Below the pieces are notes generated by a model. The model did no database searches and was not told the DNA's origin. It was given only the letters and a program-made list of their open reading frames with translations. From Flavobacteriales bacterium UBA7666 (GTDB lineage: Bacteria; Bacteroidota; Bacteroidia; Flavobacteriales_D; Crocinitomicaceae), in the NCBI GenBank assembly GCA_002483265.1, contig DLHO01000015.1, positions 16,885 through 80,884 of the forward strand: a DNA stretch of 64,000 nt, written 5' to 3'. The translations under genes were made by a program, and so were the position numbers. Positions within the stretch are counted from its first letter, which is position 1. Every line of letters begins with the position of its first letter. Of the stretch, positions 50,310 through 59,019 are shown in pieces.

Positions 50310-51085
50310 ATTGAGAATAATTCTTTAAACTTAATCGCCTGGCGTCTCGAGATCTCAATCTTCTCCCCTTCACGGATTTCTTCTCCGGTCGCAGTTTTAA
50401 TAACCAAAGGCTTCAATTCTACTTGTAAACCTCCGTTAAACCAGTTTTCTACCTTTTGAATCCAGTTCAGATTGATAATGTATTTTCTGTTTGCCCGGAA
50501 GAAATGTTGTGGTTCCAGACGTTCTTCCAAACTATTCAATGATCTTAGTATTAATGGTCTGCTCTTTTCAAAGTAAACTTTCACATAGTTTCCGTCGCTT
50601 TCAAACATGCGAACTTTATCCAAGGAAACATAGAAGCATTTCTCACCGTCTTTGATGAAAATAGAATCTGAAATAGTCAATGGACGCGACGAACGATCCG
50701 TTTTTGGTGCTTTTGCCGTAGATTGGAAATCAGCTTCAGAATTATTTAGCAGCTTTTTAACCGTTTCGTCTAAGCGAGCAGGATCAACAGGTTTTAGAAC
50801 ATAATCCAATGCATTGACTTCGAAAGCCTTTAGAGCAAAATCATCAAATGCTGTAACGAAAACTACTTGAGGGATTTCATCCAGTTTCTTTAGCATGTCA
50901 AAACCAGTCATTCCCGGCATTTGGATATCCAAGAAAATCAGATCGGGTTTTAAAGCTTTAATCTTTTCAATTCCTTCTTCCGGATTCTTTGCCTCGTCAA
51001 TGATTTCAATTTCGTGATAATCCTTCAAGAGTTTCTTTAGCTCTTCGCGTGCAAGTCTCTCATCATCAATGATTATAGTTCTCAT
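50306..51085 (-). CDS. LytTR-family response regulator
   Basis: A 259-residue response regulator: receiver domain 1-120 with the phospho-acceptor Asp in LIFLDIQMPGM (residue 54) and TAFDDFALKAFEVNALDYVLKPV, then a LytTR DNA-binding domain (about 155-259; SDGNYVKVYFEKSRPLILRSL, FFRANRKYIINLNWI). It pairs with the overlapping histidine kinase gene (ATGA, 4 bp). Targets unknown; no LytTR site pair was identified in the window. Confidence 0.95.
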   Translation of the reverse strand: MRTIIIDDERLAREELKKLLKDYHEIEIIDEAKNPEEGIEKIKALKPDLIFLDIQMPGMTGFDMLKKLDEIPQVVFVTAFDDFALKAFEVNALDYVLKPVDPARLDETVKKLLNNSEADFQSTAKAPKTDRSSRPLTISDSIFIKDGEKCFYVSLDKVRMFESDGNYVKVYFEKSRPLILRSLNSLEERLEPQHFFRANRKYIINLNWIQKVENWFNGGLQVELKPLVIKTATGEEIREGEKIEISRRQAIKFKELFSI

Positions 51086-52119
51086 ATTTCTTTAATTTCA
51101 ATAATTGCAATAACAGTATTTGGGGTGTTCTGTTTTAATTCAAAATGTGCTTTTCCTTTGTATTGTAGCTCCAGTCTTCTAAGTGTGTTGGAGATTCCAA
51201 TTCCCATCGAGTCTTTGCGTGTTGAACGCAGATTCCCATTGTTTTCTACTTCCAGAATAATAGATTCCGGTCGTTTCTTTGTTCGGATCCAAACGGTTCC
51301 GCCTTCAATTAATTGTGATACTCCGTGTTTTAACGAGTTCTCAACCAATGTTTGTAGGATAAACGGAGGAATCAGAAAATGCATCACCTTAGGATCCAAT
51401 TCCTGAACAATCTCTAAACGTTCCTCAAAACGTACCTTTTCCAAGTCTAGGTAATCTTGTACGATGGATAATTCTTCTTCCATTGGAACCAATTGTTCAC
51501 TTCCGATAATCAGTGATTTTCGCAAGAGATTGGAAAGTTTCGTAATGTTCTCCTGCGCACGATATGGCTCAATATCAATCAATGCACGTATCGAATTCAA
51601 CGAATTGAATAAGAAATGTGGATTGAGTTGAGAACGAAGGTTCTTTAATTCAATTTCATTGTGGCTCGCTGTTAATTGTAGGTTGCTTACCTCTTGCTCA
51701 CGCGAACGTTGAAAAAAGTGAAAAGTAAAATAAACGCTATTCCATAATACAAAGAAGATCAACGTTGCAGAAACATCCAATGAGAACTCTACAATCGAAA
51801 ATTTGAAAGGAATCTTTGATACAAAATGCGAAACAAGCATGTTTAAAAGCGACATAATTGCAGCAACAACGATCGAGGTAATCAAGACACGCGGAATGAG
51901 ATTCGATAAGCGCATGTTTAGCCAACCCATTGCAATGAAAAAATAACGCATCAGGTGAGTCAGCATGATTCCCAGTACAAAGAAACAGCTGGTAGAAATG
52001 ACGATCGTTTTTAAATCAATGCTTTGATTCGAGAAGGTAGATGCCGAAAATATAAGTAGGGAAAGTAGTGCCCACCCTCCTATCTGCGCCAACCAATAAG
52101 TCCTTCTTGCTTTAAACAT
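51082..52119 (-). CDS. Sensor histidine kinase, LytS/YehU-like (His_kinase family)
   Basis: A 345-residue membrane kinase. Four TM helices (12-28, 37-60, 72-97, 106-130) make up the sensor; a short coiled coil is followed by the His_kinase domain with the phospho-acceptor His in SQLNPHFLFNSLNSIRALI and a GHKL ATPase whose N-box is LQTLVENSLKHGVSQL. This short type without extracellular domain is standard for LytTR partners in Bacteroidota. The ATG begins 4 nt after a TAACTTTG box, so leaderless. Confidence 0.95.
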   Translation of the reverse strand: MFKARRTYWLAQIGGWALLSLLIFSASTFSNQSIDLKTIVISTSCFFVLGIMLTHLMRYFFIAMGWLNMRLSNLIPRVLITSIVVAAIMSLLNMLVSHFVSKIPFKFSIVEFSLDVSATLIFFVLWNSVYFTFHFFQRSREQEVSNLQLTASHNEIELKNLRSQLNPHFLFNSLNSIRALIDIEPYRAQENITKLSNLLRKSLIIGSEQLVPMEEELSIVQDYLDLEKVRFEERLEIVQELDPKVMHFLIPPFILQTLVENSLKHGVSQLIEGGTVWIRTKKRPESIILEVENNGNLRSTRKDSMGIGISNTLRRLELQYKGKAHFELKQNTPNTVIAIIEIKEI

Positions 52120-52123
52120 AAAC

Positions 52124-52131
52124 CAAAGTTA
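52124..52131 (-). promoter_or_regulatory. -7 box of the histidine kinase gene (leaderless start)
   Basis: TAACTTTG on the minus strand; GTTT then the ATG. It shares a 127-bp divergent spacer with the possible toxin gene. Confidence 0.5.
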
Positions 52132-52246
52132 AATGAATTCTAAAGCGAAACACACGAGTTTGGAATAAACGGCGCTTTTAGTGGTTGATTGGATGTATTT
52201 CGTGAAGACAGACGATTTCGGTCTGAAAATTGTAAATTCGTTTTCG

Positions 52247-53155
52247 ATGAATCGCTTCTTGTTTCTATTCTTCCTTTGGCCTTCGGTGTTGGTTTATAGC
52301 CAAAGCCGGTGGAAACCTCATGCTGGAATAAAAGCAACACTGTTGGTGACCTTTGGTTCGCATCAAAATTCACTTGGATTGAAATTGGATTCATACCTTG
52401 GGAATGATTTTGCACAGTTAAACGTAGGCGCCACAACACGCTATTTTCTTACAAACCTTGGGAATCGAGCCAATTTCGGTGAAGTGAGACTAAGTGCCGG
52501 AGGAGTCGTGATGTTTGGCAAAGGGAATAATCCTTTAAACATGGATTGGGATGGTACTTTACATCAGTCAAAATCGGAATATTCGATCGGTTATGCTCAT
52601 TATTGGTATTTGGATCGGGTTGGAACTTCGCAAAGATCAGGAGCATGGAATATTGGGATTCAGCGCATCGATATTTTGATGGAAAATGATGTCTTTGGCG
52701 GACAGGCAAAAGACCGTTTCCGCACAGGAAGCTTAATTGTGTCTTATCGCGATAGTTTGTACAAAGCAAGTATCGGTTTAACGATTTGGACGGGTGAAAC
52801 GGGTGAAACTGTTTGGGATAAAACACCTCTTTCCGGCGCTCCGAATGGATTTAGAGATTTGACAGTTAAACCCTTTGGCAAACGGAACCACGGAATTTTA
52901 TACGGAGAAATGAAACATCGATTTGTTGGGGTTCAAACTGCCGGCGCACGAATTGGTTGGGATAGTGAACAAATCAGGCACGTCTTCCAGAATAAGATCA
53001 GTCACGATTTGGTGCTTTTTCCGAAGAAAATGATTCGCAGAACACCGCACTACCCGCGTTTGGATCAACTCGGAAACAATGTGTTTACAAAGAAAGAAGC
53101 AAGAAAACCGCAGTTTTACTTCCAGACTTTTCTGAATGATGGCTTACCCTATTAA
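52247..53155 (+). CDS. Secreted protein resembling polymorphic toxin type 23 (Ntox23) proteins
   Basis: A 302-residue protein with signal peptide (FLFLFFLWPSVLVYSQ). The mature part shows strand-rich segments and IMENDVFGGQAKDRFRTGSLIVSYRD, which I associate with the proteins annotated in Bacteroidota as polymorphic toxin type 23. No N-terminal trafficking domains or neighbouring immunity gene are present, so a toxin role is doubtful; an outer-membrane or periplasmic protein is equally possible. The start used is the Met before the signal peptide; an earlier in-frame start only adds a non-hydrophobic stretch. Confidence 0.6.
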   Translation: MNRFLFLFFLWPSVLVYSQSRWKPHAGIKATLLVTFGSHQNSLGLKLDSYLGNDFAQLNVGATTRYFLTNLGNRANFGEVRLSAGGVVMFGKGNNPLNMDWDGTLHQSKSEYSIGYAHYWYLDRVGTSQRSGAWNIGIQRIDILMENDVFGGQAKDRFRTGSLIVSYRDSLYKASIGLTIWTGETGETVWDKTPLSGAPNGFRDLTVKPFGKRNHGILYGEMKHRFVGVQTAGARIGWDSEQIRHVFQNKISHDLVLFPKKMIRRTPHYPRLDQLGNNVFTKKEARKPQFYFQTFLNDGLPY

Positions 53156-53425
53156 TTGAGAATTGAAAATGGATAATTGAAAAGAGGGATGACTTAGGTT
53201 TTAAGGACGAATCTGCTTGTTAACCTGATAATTTGTCTTCTTTATTTCAATCCTTTTCTTTTCAATTCTCAATTATCCATTTTCAATTTCCGTTCACCGA
53301 TTATTTACACAGATACAAATATCGAAATCCCCGCTTCACCTTTATTTCTGAAAAACCAATCCAAACATTCGTGTTTATTCATTTATTTGATGTAATTTTG
53401 CGCCCCGTAGTTACAATTTTTATAT
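53156..53425. repeat. 270-bp spacer with a 19-bp inverted repeat and the pyrG promoter
   Basis: AATTGAAAATGGATAATTG (53161-53179) and its exact complement CAATTATCCATTTTCAATT (53270-53288) lie 90 nt apart. Related sequence is near 49365. The -7 box TAATTTTG (53393-53400) lies 25 nt before pyrG. No gene. Confidence 0.65.
53393..53400 (+). promoter_or_regulatory. -7 box of pyrG
   Basis: TAATTTTG, 25 nt upstream of the pyrG ATG; same box as the SRP RNA gene. Confidence 0.55.
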
Positions 53426-55036
53426 ATGTCCAATTCAACAAAATACGTATTTGTAACCGGGGGGGTAACATCATCCTTGGGTAAAGGAATTATCTCAGCT
53501 TCACTGGCAAAATTGCTTCAGGCACGCGGTTACTCTACGACAATCCAAAAATTAGATCCATACATCAATATTGATCCGGGAACATTAAATCCATACGAGC
53601 ATGGTGAGTGTTTTGTAACAGATGATGGGGCTGAAACAGATTTGGACTTAGGACATTACGAACGTTTCTTAAACGTCCCGACATCTCAGGCAAACAATGT
53701 TACAACTGGTAGAATCTACCAAAATGTGATCGAAAAAGAGCGTAAAGGTGAATACCTTGGGAAAACTGTTCAGATCATTCCTCATATTACAGACGAAATT
53801 AAAGAGCGCATTCAAATTTTGGGTAAAACCGGGAAATTTGACATCGTAATTACAGAAATCGGTGGAACAGTTGGTGATATTGAATCACTTCCTTTCGTTG
53901 AAGCTGTTCGTCAAATGATGTGGGAATTTGAGAATGACTGCTTGGTTATTCACTTGACTTTGATTCCTTATTTATCTGCAGCAGGCGAATTAAAAACAAA
54001 ACCTACTCAGCACTCTGTAAAACAGTTACTGGAATTAGGTGTTCAGCCGGATATTTTGTGCTGTAGAACAGAGCATGAATTAGATTTAACTATTCGTAAG
54101 AAGATTGCAAAATTCTGTAACGTAAGCATGAATGCTGTTATTGAATCTCGTGATGCAGAATCTATTTATGATGTTCCTTTGCTAATGCAAGCCGAAGAAT
54201 TGGATAAAGTTGCCCTGGAAAAATTGGGTTTACCTTCTAAAAACTCTCCTGAACTAGGTAAGTGGAAAGAGTTTTTGACTCGCTTAAAGAATCCAATTCA
54301 AGAAGTAAACATCGGATTGGTTGGTAAATATGTAGAATTGAAAGATTCATACAAATCCATTTCCGAAGCATTTATTCACGGAGGTGTTGCAAATGAAGCA
54401 CGCGTGAATGTGAAGTGGATCCACTCCGAATCATTGACAAAACAAAATATCGAATCTGAATTAGGAGGCTTGGATGGAATCTTAGTCGCTCCGGGATTTG
54501 GTTCCAGAGGAATTAGTGGTAAAATCGAAGCAGTTCGTTTTGCACGTGAAAACAAAGTTCCATTCTTTGGGATTTGTTTGGGAATGCAGTGCGCTGTAAT
54601 TGAATTCGCACGCCACGTCCTGAAATACGAAGATGCTCACACCACTGAAATTGCTGAAGATTCAAAATATCCGGTAATCTCCATGATGGCAGAGCAAAAA
54701 AGCATTTCAAACATGGGAGGAACCATGCGTTTGGGTTCATATAAATGTCAGTTGAAACCAGATACTCAGGTCGCTTCTGCTTACAATACCGAATCGATTG
54801 AAGAAAGACACCGCCACCGTTATGAATTCAATAACGAGTATTTAGAAGCCTTTGAAAAAGCTGGAATGATTGCTACAGGGAAAAATCCGGAAACAGGATT
54901 GGTTGAAGTAGTTGAAATTCCGGATCATCCTTGGTTTGTCGGTGCACAGTATCACCCGGAATATAAAAGTACAGTGGACAATCCACATCCTTTATTTGTT
55001 GCTTTTGTGAAAGCGGCTATTGATAATAAGAGATAA
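53426..55036 (+). CDS. pyrG: CTP synthase
   Basis: A 536-residue enzyme converting UTP and glutamine to CTP. The synthetase domain (1-270) has KYVFVTGGVTSSLGKGIIS with the P-loop and DPYINIDPGTLNPYEHGE; the class I glutaminase domain has FFGICLGMQCAVIEFAR with the nucleophile Cys and YHPEY near the end for the catalytic His/Glu. Full length. No attenuator of the pyrG type (GGGC repeats in the initial transcript) is visible. CTP is also the probable substrate pool of a PycC-like cyclase, but no link is implied. Confidence 0.98.
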   Translation: MSNSTKYVFVTGGVTSSLGKGIISASLAKLLQARGYSTTIQKLDPYINIDPGTLNPYEHGECFVTDDGAETDLDLGHYERFLNVPTSQANNVTTGRIYQNVIEKERKGEYLGKTVQIIPHITDEIKERIQILGKTGKFDIVITEIGGTVGDIESLPFVEAVRQMMWEFENDCLVIHLTLIPYLSAAGELKTKPTQHSVKQLLELGVQPDILCCRTEHELDLTIRKKIAKFCNVSMNAVIESRDAESIYDVPLLMQAEELDKVALEKLGLPSKNSPELGKWKEFLTRLKNPIQEVNIGLVGKYVELKDSYKSISEAFIHGGVANEARVNVKWIHSESLTKQNIESELGGLDGILVAPGFGSRGISGKIEAVRFARENKVPFFGICLGMQCAVIEFARHVLKYEDAHTTEIAEDSKYPVISMMAEQKSISNMGGTMRLGSYKCQLKPDTQVASAYNTESIEERHRHRYEFNNEYLEAFEKAGMIATGKNPETGLVEVVEIPDHPWFVGAQYHPEYKSTVDNPHPLFVAFVKAAIDNKR

Positions 55037-55052
55037 GCCCGGTGGGCTTATC
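55032..55052 (+). terminator. Hairpin overlapping the pyrG stop codon
   Basis: GATAAGCCC, loop GGT, GGGCTTATC: perfect 9-bp stem; the TAA stop is in the left arm. No T-run follows, so it may serve as mRNA stabiliser or attenuator before yidC. Confidence 0.5.
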
Positions 55053-55206
55053 CGATAAAAGACAAACGTAAGTGCAGTCATGAGAAATTAATGGCAGCCT
55101 TATCGATGAAAGATCCGCGGCAGCGGATAATGAGAGTTTAAAATAAAACATTGCTTTCGATGAAACCAGTTTACAGCTGATTGAAAGTAAACAAACAAAA
55201 ACACGA

Positions 55207-57162
55207 ATGGATAGGAATACAGTTATTGGTCTTACGCTTATTGGTGCCTTATTGGTAGTGTTCACATACATGAGCCAGCCAGATGAAAAGGAAGTAAAAG
55301 CCAAGCAGAAAGAACAAAAAGAATTAGCAGAACAAGCGAAAAAAGACGCTGATTCAACAAAGAAAGCGGACAAGAACAAACCAGCGCTTGTTGCTAAGAA
55401 AGATAAAGAAGGAAATCCAATCAAGGACGAAAAAGGTGGTGTAGTTTATGTCAATGAAAAGACAAAAAAAGACACGATTATTACTCCTAAGGTGAAAGTC
55501 CCTTCCAATGTTCTTGTAAAAGGAGAAATTGTTCGCCTGGAATCGGAGAAATTGATCGTAGATCTTTCAACTAAAGGTGGAATCGTTTCTGCAGTTCAAT
55601 TGAAAGAATATGAATCTTATGTAGACTTTGAGAAAAAAGATGGTAAGATCACGCCACTTTACTTATTTAAAGACGGAGACCAAACGAATCAATTGATTTT
55701 CAATATTGCCGGAAACAAATATGTAACAGGGAATAAAGAGTTTGAAATCGTTTCGAAATCGAAACATAAGGTTGTTTTCAAACACGATGTTGCTGAAGGT
55801 TCTATCATTTACACTTACCATTTAAAAGGTGGATATGATTTGGGTTATACCATCGAATTGAAAGACCTGAATGGAAAAGTATTGCCGAATTCGGTAATGC
55901 TAGACTGGCAAATGGAAATGCTGCGTTCAGAAAGATTGCTTTCAGAACAACGCAAAGTGTCAACTATTTGCTACGAATCATCTGAAGGAAAATTAGATTG
56001 GAACAATGAAGTTGCTGAAAGCTATAAAGTAGCAGAAACGGATGTGAAATGGGTGGCTTACAAACAAAGCTACTTCTCCTCTATTTTGGATGCAGACAAT
56101 GGATTCAAAGTAAAAGGAACCAAATTCACTGCCACAAACTACAAAGTAGGTTCTAAGCAGTTCTTTACACATATCCGCAAATACCGTTCACGATTGAACC
56201 TTGGAATGCAATCTGTAAAAGATGGAAAAGCAAGTTTCTCTTGGTATTTCGGTCCAAATGATTACCATACTTTAGCCGCTTACGACAAAGATTACGACGA
56301 TATTCTAAACCTTGGTTGGGGACTTTTCCGTTGGATCAACTTGTATGCCGTTCAACCGGTATTTACATTCTTCCTGAATTTAGGAGTAAATGCAGGTCTT
56401 GCAATCCTATTGCTGACAATCATCCTGAAATTGGTCTTGATGCCGGTTCAGTGGAAAATGTTCGTTTCATCTGCTAAGATGAAGATCCTGAAACCACAGA
56501 TTGATGAAATCAATGCAAAATATCCGAATAAAGAAGATGCGATGAAAAAGCAAATGGATATGATGGCACTTTATCGAGCCTCAGGAGCTTCTCCTCTGGC
56601 CGGTTGTGTTCCAATGCTCTTCCAGATGCCGATTTTATTGGCCGTTTTCCGTTTCTTCCCTGCAACATTCGATTTGAGACAGCGAGGATTCCTTTGGGCG
56701 GATGATTTATCTTCATTCGATTCCATTTGGGATTTTGGAACCTACATTCCGCTATATGGTAATCACATTTCATTGTTTACTCTATTGATGGCTGTAACAA
56801 CCTTGGCGTATACGCATTTGAACTCGTCAAACATGACGCAGCAGCAACAGCCGGGAATGCCGAACATGAAAATCATTATGTACATGTTCCCGATCATGAT
56901 GATCTTCTTCTTTAATAACTACTCTTCAGGTTTGAGTTACTATTACTTTATCTCAACGTTGATGACTATCATCTTGATGTTCGTTATTAAGAAGTTCTTC
57001 GTAGATGAAGAAAAGCTGAAAGCAAAAATGGCTGCAGCGCAAACAAACTCTGCTAAGAAAGGTGCTACTGCTGCACCGAAAAAGAAATCCAGCTTTATGC
57101 AACGATTGGAAGATGCACAGAAAGCTCAGCAAGAGCAGGCAAAAAACAGAAAGAAAAAGTAA
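55207..57162 (+). CDS. yidC: Membrane protein insertase YidC
   Basis: A 651-residue Oxa1/YidC insertase. One N-terminal TM helix (TVIGLTLIGALLVVFTYMSQP), a long charged segment (35-100), a periplasmic beta-supersandwich (100-350), and five core TM helices from 375 on, with VLMPVQWKMFVSSAKMKIL and the ASPLAGCVPMLFQMPILLAVFRFFP signature that carries the hydrophilic groove. A long Lys/Ala-rich C-terminal tail (KGATAAPKKKSSFMQRLEDA) may bind ribosomes. Full length. Confidence 0.97.
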   Translation: MDRNTVIGLTLIGALLVVFTYMSQPDEKEVKAKQKEQKELAEQAKKDADSTKKADKNKPALVAKKDKEGNPIKDEKGGVVYVNEKTKKDTIITPKVKVPSNVLVKGEIVRLESEKLIVDLSTKGGIVSAVQLKEYESYVDFEKKDGKITPLYLFKDGDQTNQLIFNIAGNKYVTGNKEFEIVSKSKHKVVFKHDVAEGSIIYTYHLKGGYDLGYTIELKDLNGKVLPNSVMLDWQMEMLRSERLLSEQRKVSTICYESSEGKLDWNNEVAESYKVAETDVKWVAYKQSYFSSILDADNGFKVKGTKFTATNYKVGSKQFFTHIRKYRSRLNLGMQSVKDGKASFSWYFGPNDYHTLAAYDKDYDDILNLGWGLFRWINLYAVQPVFTFFLNLGVNAGLAILLLTIILKLVLMPVQWKMFVSSAKMKILKPQIDEINAKYPNKEDAMKKQMDMMALYRASGASPLAGCVPMLFQMPILLAVFRFFPATFDLRQRGFLWADDLSSFDSIWDFGTYIPLYGNHISLFTLLMAVTTLAYTHLNSSNMTQQQQPGMPNMKIIMYMFPIMMIFFFNNYSSGLSYYYFISTLMTIILMFVIKKFFVDEEKLKAKMAAAQTNSAKKGATAAPKKKSSFMQRLEDAQKAQQEQAKNRKKK

Positions 57163-57180
57163 GACAAGAATATATTTATA

Positions 57181-57220
57181 AAACAAGTAGGGGCGGAAAA
57201 TTTTCCGCCCCTACTTGTTT
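57181..57220. terminator. 40-bp perfect palindrome, bidirectional terminator
   Basis: AAACAAGTAGGGGCGGAAAA and its exact reverse complement are adjacent with no loop. It lies between the convergent yidC and Tyr/Trp-rich genes; its last base is the end of the latter. The core AAGTAGGGGCG reappears at the right edge of the window (63984-63994). Confidence 0.8.
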
Positions 57221-58401
57221 TATCGTCCTCTTCCACCACCACCCGGTCTTGGTTGTGGTGTCGTTCTGATCGGCTGCGTTTGTCGTTGCTGTGGAGCTTG
57301 TCGTGTTGGCTCTACTCGTCTTTGAGGTTGTGGACTCACTCGTTGAGGGGCTCTTTCCACAGGCCGTGGCTGCGGAGCTGTTGTTGGATTTCTTCTAACT
57401 GGTTCAACAGTTCGCGTATTTCCGTTGTTGTTTCTATCCGTTCCACCATTATTAACATTGCCTCGATTGTTTGAATTGATTGGTCTAGGAGCAGATTCTT
57501 CCCGGTTTATTGTTCTTTGTTCCGGATTCGTTGTTGGACGAACCGCTTTATTTTCGGCACCAATCGTTCTTCCAGTTGCAGGTTCCGATTTCCCGGAATC
57601 TATTCGTCCTTTTGATCCGTTTGCAGATTGATTGTAAACAGATCGTCCTTTATATGCAGTACGCTGCGGCTCATATCGTCTGCGAACAGAATTACTATTC
57701 GAATGATTGGTCACATAAATAGCATGCGCTTGCGGAACATGGTAGTAAGGAGTGTACTGACACCAACCATGATAATGGTACATGCGTTGATAATAAACGT
57801 GGTAATAAACAGGTCTCCACGGATACCACCAAGATGGATAATAATCCCAATAATAAGGAGAATACCAGGGATCATAAAATGGATCGTACATGTATTGAAC
57901 ACAAGGCCAATACCAAACATTCACAAATACGACTACTGTTGGTGATGTGAGAGTTGCCGGACCGCTTGACTTTTTAATCTCCTTTTCTTCAATCGGTTCC
58001 ATGATAGTTTCTTCCCCATAGATCGCTTCGTTCCCGATTATTTGAAGCTGAGCTTCTTTGTCAGTTCGTTTCTCGATAGCAATAGCCGCGATATCCTGAT
58101 TTTCCTTTTTATTTACTGGAACCTGAAGTAAGATAGCATGGTTATCACCATCTTTTTTATCAATAACACGAATGTAATCGATGACATTGTTTCCATCCAA
58201 ATCGAGGTTGTTGACTCCATTGGATTCTGTGTTCAGCTTCTTTTCGAAATCTTCGAGGCTTTTGGATTCTTTAAAAAGATTGAGAGCTCCCTGTAAATCG
58301 AAATTATCTCCGGGCATACCGGTACTGTCACTTTCCTGAGCGAATGTGTTGAATGATAACCCGGTTACCAAGATCAACCCCAAATAAACTAATCGTTTCA
58401 T
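57220..58401 (-). CDS. Exported protein with Tyr/Trp-rich central segment and Arg/Pro/Gln-rich tail
   Basis: A 393-residue protein with signal peptide (RLVYLGLILVTGLSFNTFAQ). Residues 25-150 form a small domain (LDLDGNNVIDYIRVIDKKDGDNHAILLQVPV), probably globular. About residues 160-215 consist mostly of Tyr, Trp, Pro and His (units like DPFYDPWYSPYYWDYY). The last 150 residues are disordered, rich in Arg, Asn, Pro, Gln, with RTTPQPRPGGGGRGR at the end. Recurrent in Bacteroidota with unknown role. The start is set by the signal peptide; a longer in-frame ORF begins 39 nt earlier. Confidence 0.8.
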   Translation of the reverse strand: MKRLVYLGLILVTGLSFNTFAQESDSTGMPGDNFDLQGALNLFKESKSLEDFEKKLNTESNGVNNLDLDGNNVIDYIRVIDKKDGDNHAILLQVPVNKKENQDIAAIAIEKRTDKEAQLQIIGNEAIYGEETIMEPIEEKEIKKSSGPATLTSPTVVVFVNVWYWPCVQYMYDPFYDPWYSPYYWDYYPSWWYPWRPVYYHVYYQRMYHYHGWCQYTPYYHVPQAHAIYVTNHSNSNSVRRRYEPQRTAYKGRSVYNQSANGSKGRIDSGKSEPATGRTIGAENKAVRPTTNPEQRTINREESAPRPINSNNRGNVNNGGTDRNNNGNTRTVEPVRRNPTTAPQPRPVERAPQRVSPQPQRRVEPTRQAPQQRQTQPIRTTPQPRPGGGGRGR

Positions 58402-58476
58402 ATCAAGTGTTTTACTTACTTGATAAGATAGCAAAATCAATACCAGAGTTTACCTCATTAACGATTATTAGCAGTA

Positions 58477-58953
58477 TTAGTTAGCGTTTCTTAACTTTAG
58501 GAAATCCTGAATTTTATCGTTTTCAATCAATACAGCAAGGTTGTACTGACTCAACTTCCATTCTTTTCCTACCTTAATCAAAACGCCGCTTCCTCTGCAA
58601 TCTTTCATCCAAGTGTCGATCTTTTCATCAAACCAAGCGAATTTGCCGTCTTTGGAGATTTCAATATGGCGCTCGATTTTTTTAAAGTCCCACCCTTTTC
58701 CCTGATCGAAATAAGGTTTGCAAAATCCTCCAAATTGTTCTTTGTTCCAGCGCTCGGTAGGATCCGTTCCCATGAAAATGAAGTTATCTGCCATGAATTG
58801 GAAGTAATTCGTATAGTTCGCTTCAGCAGCAGCTTTGTGCCATCCGTCAATCAATTGATCGATCTTTTCTGTTTCAGTTGGTTTCGGATTAGTGAATCCG
58901 GTAAGGAATAGATAGCCGATTAAAAGAACCGGGATAAGTTTAATTGTTTTCAT
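58477..58953 (-). CDS. SnoaL-like/NTF2-fold exported protein
   Basis: A 158-residue protein with a hydrophobic leader (TIKLIPVLLIGYLFLTGF), then one NTF2-like domain: KIDQLIDGWHKAAAEANYTNYFQFMADNFIFMGTDPTERW is the SnoaL-like DUF4440 start, and SGVLIKVGKEWKLSQYNLAVLI the final strands. Such domains bind small ligands or act as isomerases; no activity can be assigned. An upstream TTG adds two residues only. Confidence 0.8.
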   Translation of the reverse strand: MKTIKLIPVLLIGYLFLTGFTNPKPTETEKIDQLIDGWHKAAAEANYTNYFQFMADNFIFMGTDPTERWNKEQFGGFCKPYFDQGKGWDFKKIERHIEISKDGKFAWFDEKIDTWMKDCRGSGVLIKVGKEWKLSQYNLAVLIENDKIQDFLKLRNAN

Positions 58954-58967
58954 AAGCAAGAAAAAAA

Positions 58968-58996
58968 ATACCGTCCCAGCAGAGCCAAGACGGTAT
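58968..58996 (-). terminator. Terminator of the S8 peptidase gene
   Basis: ATACCGTC and GACGGTAT form a perfect 8-bp stem; on the minus strand eight T residues follow. It lies 23 nt beyond the stop codon. Confidence 0.8.
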
Positions 58997-59019
58997 GAAA
59001 TATAAAAATGATTGAATAA

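Noticed and set aside
57628..57945. 105-codon plus-strand frame opposite the Tyr/Trp-rich segment
   Set aside because: Its Ile/Arg/Asn-rich translation is merely the complement of the Tyr/Trp/Pro codon run.
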